A stretch of DNA of 64,000 nucleotides, taken from an uncultured Candidatus Poseidoniales archaeon. Its GTDB lineage: Archaea > Thermoplasmatota > Poseidoniia > Poseidoniales > Poseidoniaceae. The stretch spans positions 1 to 64,000 of the forward strand of contig CACODE010000009.1 in the NCBI GenBank assembly GCA_902625885.1. Reading direction: 5' to 3'. The position numbers and the translations under genes were made by a program. This document shows, piece after piece, positions 9,726 to 19,987 of this stretch; position 1 is the first letter of the stretch, and the number at the start of each line of letters is the position of its first letter. Under the pieces are notes generated by a model. That model searched no databases. It saw nothing but the letters and a program-made list of their open reading frames with translations, and was not told the origin of the DNA.

Positions 9726-12700
9726 TTACTCAACGACTCGGATTTTCTCACTGCATTGTGGGCACGTAAATCGGAACGGCGGTGAACTGCCGCGTGGAAC
9801 ACCAAGCCTGGCGTCGCATTTCGGACAGTCCACCTTCATGTTGGCATCAAGTCGGCACTCGTTGTAGCCCAACTCCGGCAGTTCTTTCTCATCCTCATCC
9901 TCGGGTGTCGCTTCATCTTCTTCTGACGCCGTGCTCTCGGACCGGCGTGAACGACGGAGAAGTTGGATGGCGACGAGAGCGAGTAACCAGCCAGCGCCCA
10001 TCACGCTCAGGGCGGTGTTTTGACTGACGTTGATGTCCATCGGCAAAGCAAGGCCGTTTGGTGGTAGGGCCGGGCCTTCAATGGTGACCAAAACCTGACG
10101 CATGACCGTCGTTCCATCACCCGCTGAATCGGCGTTGATTTCAACAATCGGCGATGCGGTTCTCGCCGTGTTTGACGTCAAGTTCAGGCTGTACGTGGCA
10201 CGCCCGTAGGGCGCCAGCGTGTAGGCATCGGTCTCGACACCGTCGGCGAGCCGCACCCATGTGGACACCAGCAACCCCGTGTCCTGACCGCTAACGGTGA
10301 GCGAACCGCTGACTTCGGCGTTGCCGAGGTTAAGGACGGTCACCGTGATGACCGAGGAACTGTCAATGCCCAGAGACATGCGTGATTCGCTGAGGTTAAG
10401 CGCAACACGTGCTTCGGTGGGCCAACTGGCTTCAACGGTGTAGAGAACGCTGGACTCAGCGCGCACGTTGCTCCGCACGGCACTGGTGGCACTGACGGTT
10501 GCAACGGCTGTACCGGCGAGGGCGTCATCTTCAACCGTGCACGTCCAAACTTCCGGTGATGAGATGCCGCCGGGTTCCAAAAAGACCGTGAAATTGAGCT
10601 CGCAAGGGTGGTTGGCTACCACGGAAAAAGTGTCGTCAGCCTCGCCGGTGTTCTCAACGGTGAGTGTGCCGTAGACCATTTCCCCGGGTTTGCCAGAGGC
10701 CTTGTCGACTTCCATGTTAATGGCTGCACCGGCTTTCACCGATTCCACGGTGAGGTTCAAACTGTCGCTGACGGCACTGTTCGTGGTTGAGACGACCCGA
10801 AGGGTGTAGACAACGCCGTTATCGGGAGCCCCCGAAGAAACCTCACGCACGGTTATGGAGATCTGCTGCGAGATGCCGGCCTCCAGCGTGAAGGTGGTGG
10901 GCGTGATGTTGAACTCAAACCAGTTACCCTGACTTTGCGTAAGCCATTCAACCTGAAACATTTCAGTGGATGTGCCAAGGTTGGTGACGTCCACACCAAG
11001 CGTGGTGGTGGTGGAAGGCGTTGCGAGAAGACGGTTGTTGATGCTGCTGACCGAAACGGCTTCTCGGTCCACAACGACGACGTCAAAGTCGTAGGCAGTG
11101 CTGATGGTTTCGCCCAGATAACTCAACGATACCGGAGAGGTCCCTGGCGTTGCTCCGGGAGCTGCTGTGAAGGTGAGGACGACAGTGGTTTCCGATGCGC
11201 GGTTGAGTAAAAGCCCTTCTTCGTTAAAGGCGACCGCCACCCCAGTGGGCAAACCTGAAAGCGTTGGTTGCAAGGACAGGTTTGAGGTCCCTGTGTTTCG
11301 TATCATCACCGACATCTGCGCTGACGAACCCGGCGCAACGAGAACCCTGTCCTCGCTGGGTGGAACGATTTGCAAGCCGGCAACTTCGAGAAGGTTGATG
11401 GGCACTTGCAGCGATGAAGTGATGCCGCTGTAGGTTGAAGAGAACGCCTGAAGGAACACGCCGGATTGGTCGGCGTTCCCTTTGGTGTTGACCGTCCACG
11501 TACCTGTTTCGCCGGCCGGAATCGTGATGCCAGAAACGGTGACCAACACGGTGTCAAGGCTTGCTGACTCATCGATGTCAAGGAAAAACATGGCCTCGTC
11601 GCTGCCATGGTTGGTCAAGCGAATTTCGTAATTTTGACCAACGCTTGGGTTGATATCAACGATGGAGAGGGGCCCGCTGAGCGAAAAATTCACGAACTCA
11701 TCAATCTCGATCGAGAAATCAAACGTGTCCAGTACTTGGGTCGTACCGTCGACGTCATGGGTGGCGGTTAATCGAAACGGGCATGTGTCCGAACTGTCTG
11801 AATCTTGAGCAACGTCGATCATCATCTCGGCATCGGCAACAGCGCCAGACGGCAAGCCGAGGCTCTGGGCAGAAACCAGCGAACCGGTGCAGGCGCTGGA
11901 TGCCACACCGGGTGGCGTGGAAAGAGCCCAATCAATGTCGAGCGGGCTGTTTCCGGTGTTGGACACCTGGACCGCTGTCAACGTGCTCTGCCCCGGCAGG
12001 AAGACATCGCTTTGGCGAAGGAAAGCCGTGGTGATGGCCGGCTCCGATTCCACCTCGACCACGATGATGGTTGAGGACGTGATGTTGCCGTTGGTGGAAC
12101 CGACCGTTAATCGGTAGCCGTAGAAATCTGGTGCCGCATTGGACGGGACGGTGATGGAAAGCGTTGCACCGGCACTGCCTCCAGCGGCGATGTTGGCAAG
12201 TTCATCGTCCTGCCATTGGAGGTACCACCCGGCCGGTACGGAGGAGCCCAATCCAAAGGCCGTAGCCGAAGGCGCTTCCCAAGGGTAGTACGACATCCCT
12301 GCGGTTTGGTTGAACACCGTGTCGTCCGCTGCTTGTTGGAGCGACAATTTGACGGCTGCGCTGAGGCTGACCGTGTCGTTGCTACCGACGCAGGTGTCAC
12401 CTGTCGTCGTGGAATAAAGAACGCACGCAGCCAGGTATGACCCGGATAGGGAAGGGTGGCTACCGTCGCTCGTGTAAAGATCGTAGAACAGATTGCCCGA
12501 TGCGGTGGGGTCGTCACCTTCAGCCACAACACCATCATGGACGGTTTTGTAGGCAAGGCCGACGGGGGCAATCCATACGTCGTTTCCTGCACTCGAGATG
12601 TTTTCTGCGTAGCGCGTGTAGCCTTCGGTCAATCGCGCTTGCATGTTTGTGAAATTGTTGTTGAAGCTGTTGAGGCTGTCCCCGCTTCGGTAGCCCCAAG

Positions 12701-13703
12701 TCATGAACAGCACGGTTTCAGCGCCCTCAGAGGCGATTGCATCGCTGAGATTGACCGACGCGTTCTTGCTGTCCTGCCACATGCTGTTGCTTGTTGGAAA
12801 CGTCGGGACTTGGCTTTGGTCCTGCAAAACGACATAATCCCAACCCGAGTTTCGAAGCGTTGTGTTCCATTGATGACCGGCAGTGTCAACGTTTTGCCAG
12901 TGCGCAGGCAATTTCATGCCACCACCGGTGAGCGCGTCAACGGTGGCGTTGTAGCCTGCTGCGGTCGCTACACCCTCAACCAGCGAAGCGAGGTTGTTGG
13001 CGTTGGTGTAGCTGTTGCCCATCATCAAGGAGGAAACCGAGGGTGCTGGAGGGGAGGACGAATTGTTGGTTGATGTACCACCATCACCGGTCTCGCTGCT
13101 GTTTCCGGAGGTGTTGGTGTGGTTGGCCCACCACGATGCAAGGTCCGGTTGGACCTCAACATCCAGGAGGAAGGTGTCCTCAACGGTGCCCAGATTGTGG
13201 GCCAGGAACGACACGTTGGTGCTTGAGCCCGCTGCCATCTTGACCAGCGGTGAGGCAACCGAAGATAACGAGGGGTGATAGGACGGTGCCACGGAGGCCA
13301 AGACGGTCAGCAAAGACGAGACGCCGCTGTCGGGTTCGGTGACATTTACGGTGAAGGACCCGCTATCGGCAACGGTTGCGCCCTCAGCCAATCTTACGAC
13401 GAGGGTGGTGTTTTTCGTCCAGGTCGGGAAAACATTGTCAACGGTGGCATCGAGAGCGGTAACCGTCCAAGGGGAAGCAAGTTGGTCGGTGTCAACAGAG
13501 ACGTTGTACGACTCAATTGATGAGGCGTTGTTCTCTATGGTCAAGGTAATGTTGAGGCTTTGCCCCGGCTCAAGCACAGCGTGCTGAACATCAACGCTCA
13601 ACAAAATTGAGGGGTGGGCGGTGGCGGGCGAGACCAGCGGCGAGAAGGTCATGGCCATGAGGACAAGGACACAACATACCGCACGAACCATCCGGTTGGC
13701 CAT
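9726..13703 (-). CDS. Very large secreted/surface protein with CARDB/NEW3-like domains, an inserted SGNH-hydrolase-like domain, C-terminal TM and a cytosolic zinc-ribbon tail
   Basis: 1325 aa; signal peptide; repeated VxNxGxxxxxxxL domains; GNSYT … YVVLQDQS … TWGYRSGD … DGSHPSLSGSYLAA (SGNH blocks); TM ALSVMGAGWLLALVAIQLL; tail CPKCDARLG-X10-FTCPQCSEKIRVVE. Confidence 0.8.
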   Translation of the reverse strand: MANRMVRAVCCVLVLMAMTFSPLVSPATAHPSILLSVDVQHAVLEPGQSLNITLTIENNASSIESYNVSVDTDQLASPWTVTALDATVDNVFPTWTKNTTLVVRLAEGATVADSGSFTVNVTEPDSGVSSLLTVLASVAPSYHPSLSSVASPLVKMAAGSSTNVSFLAHNLGTVEDTFLLDVEVQPDLASWWANHTNTSGNSSETGDGGTSTNNSSSPPAPSVSSLMMGNSYTNANNLASLVEGVATAAGYNATVDALTGGGMKLPAHWQNVDTAGHQWNTTLRNSGWDYVVLQDQSQVPTFPTSNSMWQDSKNASVNLSDAIASEGAETVLFMTWGYRSGDSLNSFNNNFTNMQARLTEGYTRYAENISSAGNDVWIAPVGLAYKTVHDGVVAEGDDPTASGNLFYDLYTSDGSHPSLSGSYLAACVLYSTTTGDTCVGSNDTVSLSAAVKLSLQQAADDTVFNQTAGMSYYPWEAPSATAFGLGSSVPAGWYLQWQDDELANIAAGGSAGATLSITVPSNAAPDFYGYRLTVGSTNGNITSSTIIVVEVESEPAITTAFLRQSDVFLPGQSTLTAVQVSNTGNSPLDIDWALSTPPGVASSACTGSLVSAQSLGLPSGAVADAEMMIDVAQDSDSSDTCPFRLTATHDVDGTTQVLDTFDFSIEIDEFVNFSLSGPLSIVDINPSVGQNYEIRLTNHGSDEAMFFLDIDESASLDTVLVTVSGITIPAGETGTWTVNTKGNADQSGVFLQAFSSTYSGITSSLQVPINLLEVAGLQIVPPSEDRVLVAPGSSAQMSVMIRNTGTSNLSLQPTLSGLPTGVAVAFNEEGLLLNRASETTVVLTFTAAPGATPGTSPVSLSYLGETISTAYDFDVVVVDREAVSVSSINNRLLATPSTTTTLGVDVTNLGTSTEMFQVEWLTQSQGNWFEFNITPTTFTLEAGISQQISITVREVSSGAPDNGVVYTLRVVSTTNSAVSDSLNLTVESVKAGAAINMEVDKASGKPGEMVYGTLTVENTGEADDTFSVVANHPCELNFTVFLEPGGISSPEVWTCTVEDDALAGTAVATVSATSAVRSNVRAESSVLYTVEASWPTEARVALNLSESRMSLGIDSSSVITVTVLNLGNAEVSGSLTVSGQDTGLLVSTWVRLADGVETDAYTLAPYGRATYSLNLTSNTARTASPIVEINADSAGDGTTVMRQVLVTIEGPALPPNGLALPMDINVSQNTALSVMGAGWLLALVAIQLLRRSRRSESTASEEDEATPEDEDEKELPELGYNECRLDANMKVDCPKCDARLGVPRGSSPPFRFTCPQCSEKIRVVE

Positions 13704-13855
13704 GGGTTAACCAAAACGGCCCTGTTCATGAGACTTCGGGATAGAATGCATTCTCCATGCGGTGCTTTGCCATGGCAAAAACCTACGATTTCACGTGGAG
13801 AGCCAAACAAAACCCAAGCGAATGCTTCATGTTCCTCGCCCTTGCCCGTTGGTTC

Positions 13856-15262
13856 ATGACCACGTGGGTTCCAACCGCCTTCCGCACGCACACACTCGGT
13901 GAACTTCAGGCCAATGGGGCTGAACTCGTTGACAAGGAAGTCACTGTCATCGGTTTTATGGAAGCCAACCGAGGAAAGGGTGCGATATGCTTTGTCGATC
14001 TTCGAGACGGCACCGGCAAGGCTCAGGTGTTTCTTAAATCGGACAACGTGGGCGAAGAAGCCCTTGACACCGTTCAGCGCATGACCCGTGAGTCCACGCT
14101 TCAATTCACGGGGACCGTGGCGGTCAAACGGCCACCAAAAGTCAAGGAAGGCGAACCCACACCTCCACCCGCCTACGAGGTTTTGGCGAAAACCGTTACC
14201 GTCATCGCTCGCGCCGAAGCGCCGCTACCCCTCGGGGTCACGGACAGCGTGAACGTGGCGTTGAGCACCCGGCTTGACAACCGGTTCATGGACCTCCGGA
14301 GAGCCCACGTCAACGCCATGTTTCGGCTTCGTGGAAAGGTGCTCCAGTTCGGGAGAGAGCATTTGATTTCTGAAGGATTTTTCGAAACACACACGCCAAA
14401 AATCGTGGCGACCGCCACCGAAGGGGGCGCCGATCTCTTCCCAATGCAGTACTTCGATCGTCCGGCATTCCTGAACCAATCGCCCCAGTTGTTCAAGCAA
14501 CTCTGCATGAGCGGAGGCTTGGAGCGCGTCTTCGAAATCGGGCCGGCGTTCCGTGCAGAACAAAGCGACACCTATCGCCACCTCGCCGAGTTCATTTCCT
14601 TCGACATTGAGTGCTCGTGGGCCAACGACGACGACGTGATGGGTGTGCTTGAGCGAATGTTGCATCACATTTGGAAATCCGTCGCTGAAGAAGCAGAATC
14701 TCAGGCGCTTATTGCCACCATCAACGAATACAGAACCGAGCAGGGGGAGGAACCGGTGGAGATCATCGTTCCGGATTTGCCCTTCCCGAGGGTCGAGTAC
14801 GACGACGCCATTCGCATCATCAAAGAAAAGGGTGGAACCATCGAGTGGGGCGACGATATCGACGCTGAAAACTCGGACCTCCTCGCCGAAGACCTCCCGC
14901 AATTCTACTTCCTACCACGCTGGCCAATGTCGCTCAAGCCGTTTTACATCCACCAAATCGACGGCGAAATTGGCAGCACGGGCGAACAACTCTCTCGAGG
15001 TTTTGATCTGAATTTCGGCAGGGACGAAATGACCTCAGGAGGCCAGCGTGAGCACCGCATCGATGTTCTGGTGGACAACCTTCGAACAATGGATTTGGAC
15101 CCGGAAGAATTTGAATTCTACGTAGCGGGCTTCCGCCACGGCGTGCCACCACACGCAGGCTGGGGACTTGGCGTTGAGCGTATTTTGATGGTACTGACGG
15201 GCGCCAACAACGTTCGTGAAACGGTGCTCTTCCCCCGGGACCTCACCCGTTATTGTCCCTGA
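13856..15262 (+). CDS. aspS: Aspartyl-tRNA synthetase (archaeal/eukaryotic type)
   Basis: OB-fold VTVIGFMEANRGKGAICFVDLRDGTGKAQVF; class II motifs FRAEQSDTYRHLAEFISFDIE and GWGLGVERILMVLTGANNVRETVLFPRD. ORF opens at 13757; homology begins about 13856. Confidence 0.95.
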   Translation: MTTWVPTAFRTHTLGELQANGAELVDKEVTVIGFMEANRGKGAICFVDLRDGTGKAQVFLKSDNVGEEALDTVQRMTRESTLQFTGTVAVKRPPKVKEGEPTPPPAYEVLAKTVTVIARAEAPLPLGVTDSVNVALSTRLDNRFMDLRRAHVNAMFRLRGKVLQFGREHLISEGFFETHTPKIVATATEGGADLFPMQYFDRPAFLNQSPQLFKQLCMSGGLERVFEIGPAFRAEQSDTYRHLAEFISFDIECSWANDDDVMGVLERMLHHIWKSVAEEAESQALIATINEYRTEQGEEPVEIIVPDLPFPRVEYDDAIRIIKEKGGTIEWGDDIDAENSDLLAEDLPQFYFLPRWPMSLKPFYIHQIDGEIGSTGEQLSRGFDLNFGRDEMTSGGQREHRIDVLVDNLRTMDLDPEEFEFYVAGFRHGVPPHAGWGLGVERILMVLTGANNVRETVLFPRDLTRYCP

Positions 15263-15347
15263 TGCGCTCATGGCTCGCAGCGGCAACAAACGACGGCCGG
15301 GGCAGTACCAACAAAGGACAAGGCCACAAATCCACGGGACGAGGCGT

Positions 15348-18242
15348 TCAATCGCCCCAATCCGAACCGAGTTCGCCCCAATCATCGGACGGACGCAGCG
15401 CATGAACAGGGTCCTTTGTCGATGGTTCTGAGGCGGGTTCCACGGCCTCCGGCGCAACGGTTTCAATTTTCACAGGGTCCAGCTCATACCCCAGTGTGGC
15501 AGGTTCCACGATAGGCAAAGGCGATGCGGGTTCCGCCGGTTGCGGAACGAACACCGGCGCTGCAGTTGGGGGTTCGCTCTGGTAGTTCATCGTCTGGAAA
15601 TCAAGATGGTGCTGTTCAATGGCCTCAACGGGCACGCTGGATAGGCCTTCTCGACGGTTGTACAACGACGCTGCACCGCCAAAGAGAACGAGGAGGCCCA
15701 ACACCCAAGCCCCAACGCCCCACCATGAAGAGAAACTCGCCGTGTTCGGGAAAGCGTCCCGAGCGTTGGCCACCCCGTCCCCGTCATCATCGTATTTTGC
15801 TCCGGGGTCGTTGGGGAAAGCATCGGCAACATCGCCCACGCCATCACCGTCCGTATCAACGGTCTCGGTGGCGTCGAACGGAAACGCATCCGCTTCGTCC
15901 CCCACCCCGTCGTAGTCAGAATCCAAGCATTCCTCGGGGTCGAACGGAAACACATCGCCGTTATCGCCGCACCCATCGCCATCGGTATCCTCCCACTCGT
16001 TTGGGTCCAGTGGAAACAAGTCGCTGTTGTCCCCAACACCCTCGCCGTCGGTATCGTTCCACTCGCTGGCGTCAAAAGGAAAGGCATCGGTGTTGTCGCC
16101 GTAGGAATCGTTGTCCTGGTCAGACCAATCGTTTTCGTCGTATGGGAAAGCATCGCCGTTGTCACCGAAACCGTCGCCGTCGGTGTCGACCCATTCGGTG
16201 GAATCGTTGGGGAACGTGTCGTTGGTGTTGGCGTAGCCGTCACCGTCGCGGTCAGGGCAACCCGGTGGCACGATGGACAACCCGTACTCCAGCAGGCAGG
16301 CATCGCTGTTGTCCCCCGTCCCGTCATCATCAATATCGGTCCATTCCTTTTCATCGAGCGGAAAAGCATCGGTGTTGTCCCCGTACCCGTCCTCGTCCAG
16401 ATCGGTGCACTCTGTGGGATCGAACGGAAACCGGTCGGCATTGTCACCGCAACCGTCGCGGTCCGTATCCTTCCATTCTGTGGAATCCAATGGAAAAGCG
16501 TCTGCTCCATCAAGCCACGTGTCATCGTCCGTATCGTCGTCCCGCTGGTCGGTGCCAGCAGCCACTTCATCAGCGTTTGAGAGCCCATCACCGTCGATAT
16601 CGTCGTCTTCCCCGTCGGCGCACCCGTCCTCGTCGAGATCGTTCGCATGCGGGCTGAGTACACCTTTGGGGCACGCATCGACACCGTCCAACAAGCCGTC
16701 GTTGTCATCATCGTTGTCTTCAACATCGGCACATCCATCGCCATCGTGGTCAATGAGGTTCGGACTTGCGGGGCAGGGGTCAACCTCATCGCTGAGACCG
16801 TCGTTGTCCGTGTCGCGTTGTGAAGCGGCACAGCCCTCTTCGTCAGCCACCTCGTCTGCCGACGTTTCGGGGCACAGGTCTCGGCCGTTGAGAACCCCGT
16901 CAGCATCGTCATCGCGTTGCGACCAACCGCAGCCGGTGCTATCGGCTTGTTCGGAAGCCGGTGTCCACACGCACGTATCGACCGAATCGCTCACGCCATC
17001 ACCGTCCGTATCGGGCTCGCCAACCGCTTCTATGGCGAACCTCGTGATGATGTCGTGCATCACCCTCGTTGGGTGCGCCTTGTCAAAGAACACGTATTCA
17101 TCCACGTTCGCAGCGATGGCGCTGCCGCTGTTACAGATGGGCAACGGGAGCAAGGTGCTTCCACCGCTGCAAGCCGCATCTTGCACGTTGGTCAAACCAA
17201 GTGCTTGCTTGTTGGCCGTGATGTCCCCAAAAATAGTCCACGCATCAACCGTGTAAATCGTGATGCCCAATTCAGCACGCAAACCAACAACGATGGCGGC
17301 AAGCTGGTTGTTGTAATCAATGACTTCGTTGCGGATGGTGGCCTGTTGTGAAGAGGAGCGACTCTGGATTTCGGGCGTGTCTTCCAGCGGCGGCAGGTTC
17401 GGCACCACGAACGTGCGCGCCCCCGCTAGAGCCAACTGCCGAATGTGCGCTTCCATGTTGGTGGCGATGGTGTCGGCGTTGGCCGTTCCGTAGAGGAAAT
17501 CGTTGCCGCCAGCCCACAAACTCACCAGGGCGTTGTTTGGGATGCTCGCTTGGACATTGGCGAGGTAAGCGGTGATTTGCGTGCCGACGTTCGGTATCAG
17601 CAAATAGGCGTAGCCAGAGCCCGTCTGAGCACCACCAAAGGCCCTGTTGGAACCGCTTGAAGCGGCGCCTGAGCCGATGGTGCTGGTGATACCGAAGGCG
17701 TCGTAAAGGCCGCCAAGCCACACCTCACCGTTGGAAAACCTCCCTTGCCAGTACGGCGGCACGTCCGGCGTGTTCAGGATGGAAGCTTTGGCGTTGCCCA
17801 TGTCGGATAGCGAATCACCAAAAGCAAGCAGCGAACCCATGTTGGGGAGAATAACTTGTCTGAACACGATGAATTCCGCATCAACCACCCCCAACAAGGC
17901 GTCTGCATCATCAAACACGTGAACTTCGACAGCATGGAAGTGAGCGCCACGGTAGAAGCGATCAATTCGGAGTTCTACAAGAGTAAAGGTTCCCGTTGCC
18001 GTGAAAAACACCGTGCTGTTGTCGATGAAGCCTTGCTCATCGCTCAGCACCCATTCTGCCCGCAACGGCGTGCTAAACGGCGCGTTTCTTAGACGCAGGT
18101 CGAGCTCAACCGTTTCGTTGGACAGCCAATCATGGCGCGGCACTTCAAGCGTTACCACCGTGGAGCGACCGCTTGCGGCATCGACGGTGTGCACCAGCGG
18201 TGCAAGCACCACCAAGAAGACCAGCCACAGGCAACGTTGCAC
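15348..18242 (-). CDS. Secreted GDSL/SGNH lipase-esterase with thrombospondin type-3-like calcium-binding repeats and C-terminal TM
   Basis: 964 aa; LLAFGDSLSDMGNAK…WAGGNDF…DKAHPTRVMHDII; about 15 DxDxDGxxDxxDxFP repeats; TM WWGVGAWVLGLLVLFGGAASLY. Confidence 0.9.
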   Translation of the reverse strand: MQRCLWLVFLVVLAPLVHTVDAASGRSTVVTLEVPRHDWLSNETVELDLRLRNAPFSTPLRAEWVLSDEQGFIDNSTVFFTATGTFTLVELRIDRFYRGAHFHAVEVHVFDDADALLGVVDAEFIVFRQVILPNMGSLLAFGDSLSDMGNAKASILNTPDVPPYWQGRFSNGEVWLGGLYDAFGITSTIGSGAASSGSNRAFGGAQTGSGYAYLLIPNVGTQITAYLANVQASIPNNALVSLWAGGNDFLYGTANADTIATNMEAHIRQLALAGARTFVVPNLPPLEDTPEIQSRSSSQQATIRNEVIDYNNQLAAIVVGLRAELGITIYTVDAWTIFGDITANKQALGLTNVQDAACSGGSTLLPLPICNSGSAIAANVDEYVFFDKAHPTRVMHDIITRFAIEAVGEPDTDGDGVSDSVDTCVWTPASEQADSTGCGWSQRDDDADGVLNGRDLCPETSADEVADEEGCAASQRDTDNDGLSDEVDPCPASPNLIDHDGDGCADVEDNDDDNDGLLDGVDACPKGVLSPHANDLDEDGCADGEDDDIDGDGLSNADEVAAGTDQRDDDTDDDTWLDGADAFPLDSTEWKDTDRDGCGDNADRFPFDPTECTDLDEDGYGDNTDAFPLDEKEWTDIDDDGTGDNSDACLLEYGLSIVPPGCPDRDGDGYANTNDTFPNDSTEWVDTDGDGFGDNGDAFPYDENDWSDQDNDSYGDNTDAFPFDASEWNDTDGEGVGDNSDLFPLDPNEWEDTDGDGCGDNGDVFPFDPEECLDSDYDGVGDEADAFPFDATETVDTDGDGVGDVADAFPNDPGAKYDDDGDGVANARDAFPNTASFSSWWGVGAWVLGLLVLFGGAASLYNRREGLSSVPVEAIEQHHLDFQTMNYQSEPPTAAPVFVPQPAEPASPLPIVEPATLGYELDPVKIETVAPEAVEPASEPSTKDPVHALRPSDDWGELGSDWGD

Positions 18243-18326
18243 GCTTGATGTAAGGTTGGTGGTTTCAAAGCCCTTTCCCTACCACGACGACACAAGCATG
18301 ATAGCCCAACGGCTCAAGAATCGGTC

Positions 18327-19073
18327 ATGGCAGTCGTCCGAAAGCAGTGGGGCGCCGAACCGTGGCAACACGCCGACCTGTACATGCCAGACGACCCGTC
18401 CCCCTTTCAGAAAGAAGAGGGTGTGCCGTGCATCATGCTTATCCACGGTGGTTTTTGGAAAGAACAGTACACGTTGAAGTTGATGCAACCGATTGCCGAA
18501 GACCTCGCCGAAGCGGGCGTAGCGGCATGGAACATCGAATTCAAACGCTGGTCTCCCGATGAGGAAGGGGTATGGATGGACACCCTTTCCGATGTTTTGC
18601 GTGCGTGGGGTCATTTGGCCCTGATGCCGGGGATTGACTTGACGCGTTCCATGATCATGGGGCATTCTGCAGGCGGCCACCTCGCGCTCTTGATGAGCGC
18701 AAAGGCCGAGCGAAAACCTTGGTTAGCCATTGCTCAATCCCCCATCACCGACCTTATCGGTGCCGACCGTGCAAAACTCTCCGATGACGGCGATGCCGTA
18801 AGACGCTGGATAGGCTGTTCACCCGAAAACGAGCCAGACCTCTGGAGCCAACTCAACCCTGTGGACCACCCGCCCCAGACCAGCGTGCTCTTGTTTCACG
18901 GTGAAAACGACGAGGATGTGCCCCTCGAGCAGTCCGAAACTTACACGAGGGTGATGAGGGCCAAAGGGGCAGAGGTGCAGAAAGTCTGGTTGCCAGGCGA
19001 CCATTACGACATTATTGACGTCGCTTCCGACGATTGGCTGGTCCAATTAAACACCATACTCGACTGGCTTTGA
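18327..19073 (+). CDS. Alpha/beta hydrolase, BD-FAE/arylformamidase (kynurenine formamidase)-like
   Basis: HGGFWK oxyanion motif, nucleophile elbow GHSAGGHLA, LLFHGENDEDVP (Asp), GDHYDI (His). Confidence 0.75.
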   Translation: MAVVRKQWGAEPWQHADLYMPDDPSPFQKEEGVPCIMLIHGGFWKEQYTLKLMQPIAEDLAEAGVAAWNIEFKRWSPDEEGVWMDTLSDVLRAWGHLALMPGIDLTRSMIMGHSAGGHLALLMSAKAERKPWLAIAQSPITDLIGADRAKLSDDGDAVRRWIGCSPENEPDLWSQLNPVDHPPQTSVLLFHGENDEDVPLEQSETYTRVMRAKGAEVQKVWLPGDHYDIIDVASDDWLVQLNTILDWL

Positions 19074-19162
19074 GGACCGAACTTTCAGCGTCTAACGGTC
19101 CGCTAAAATCCAGAGTGCTTGGTAAACCCAAGGGCTATGACCTTTGGCGATTTCGGGACAAC

Positions 19163-19978
19163 ATGGGCCTGCTTGATGCCGACTTCCCCTACCGTTCAGA
19201 AGCGCTTCTCGGAAAACATGCCTTTGTTTGCGGAGCCAGCAAAGGCATCGGCGAAGCGACCGCAAAAACGCTCGCTAAGGCCGGCGCAAACGTCACCGTT
19301 TGTGCTCGAAACGGAGATGCGCTTGAGGCCTTGTGTGCGGAGTTGTCTCAACTTGGAGCAGGCCGGCACCAGGCGCTGGTGTTGGACCTCGAAAAAACGG
19401 AGACCATCAACGCTGTGTTTGACAAAGCGGTGAGCGAATTTGGACCTGTCCACATCCTCATCAACAATGCAGGTGGACCGCCCGGTGGCCCCTTGATGAA
19501 CAACGCCGTGAACGATTTTGACGCCCCGTTCAGGCGCCATCTCCATGCCGCTCACACGCTCGTCAAAGCGGCCGTACCGGGCATGGAACAAGAGGGCTTT
19601 GGACGGATTGTGCAAATCATCTCGACCTCGGTGAAGGAGCCAATACCAAACATTGGCCTCTCTAACACGTTGCGTGGCGCCATGGCGTCTTGGGCCAAAT
19701 CCCTCTCGAATGAACTTCCGGCCTGCATCACCATCAACAACGTTTTGCCGGGCTTCACCGACACGGAACGGTTGGGCAACTTGTCCGCATCGATTCAGGA
19801 CAGGACGGGCAAATCCGCCGCAGATGTTCGTAGCGATTGGCTCAACCAAGTGCCCATAGGTCGGCTGATCGACCCAATTGAAACAGCCAGCGCGATTACC
19901 TTCCTTTGCCTACCGATATCCGGTGGCATCAGAGGCATCAGTCTGGCCGTGGACGGCGGGCGATTGCGCTCCATTTGA
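19163..19978 (+). CDS. Short-chain dehydrogenase/reductase
   Basis: GASKGIGEATA, ILINNAGGP, C-terminal GGIRGISLAVDGGRLRSI. The usual YxxxK is replaced by a diverged LSNTLRGAMASWAKSLS. ORF opens at 19034; homology begins about 19163. Confidence 0.85.
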   Translation: MGLLDADFPYRSEALLGKHAFVCGASKGIGEATAKTLAKAGANVTVCARNGDALEALCAELSQLGAGRHQALVLDLEKTETINAVFDKAVSEFGPVHILINNAGGPPGGPLMNNAVNDFDAPFRRHLHAAHTLVKAAVPGMEQEGFGRIVQIISTSVKEPIPNIGLSNTLRGAMASWAKSLSNELPACITINNVLPGFTDTERLGNLSASIQDRTGKSAADVRSDWLNQVPIGRLIDPIETASAITFLCLPISGGIRGISLAVDGGRLRSI

Positions 19979-19987
19979 GGTGTCTTG

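Noticed and set aside
12456-13073. 205-aa plus-strand ORF opposite the SGNH/NEW3 surface protein
   Set aside because: Antisense shadow ORF in GC-rich coding DNA; no homology pattern seen
15524-17256. Long plus-strand ORFs (377 aa Arg/Pro/His-rich and 327 aa Ser/Pro-rich) opposite the GDSL/TSP3 gene
   Set aside because: Antisense shadows of the repetitive Asp-codon TSP3 region; composition is an artefact of GAY/GTC repeats read on the other strand
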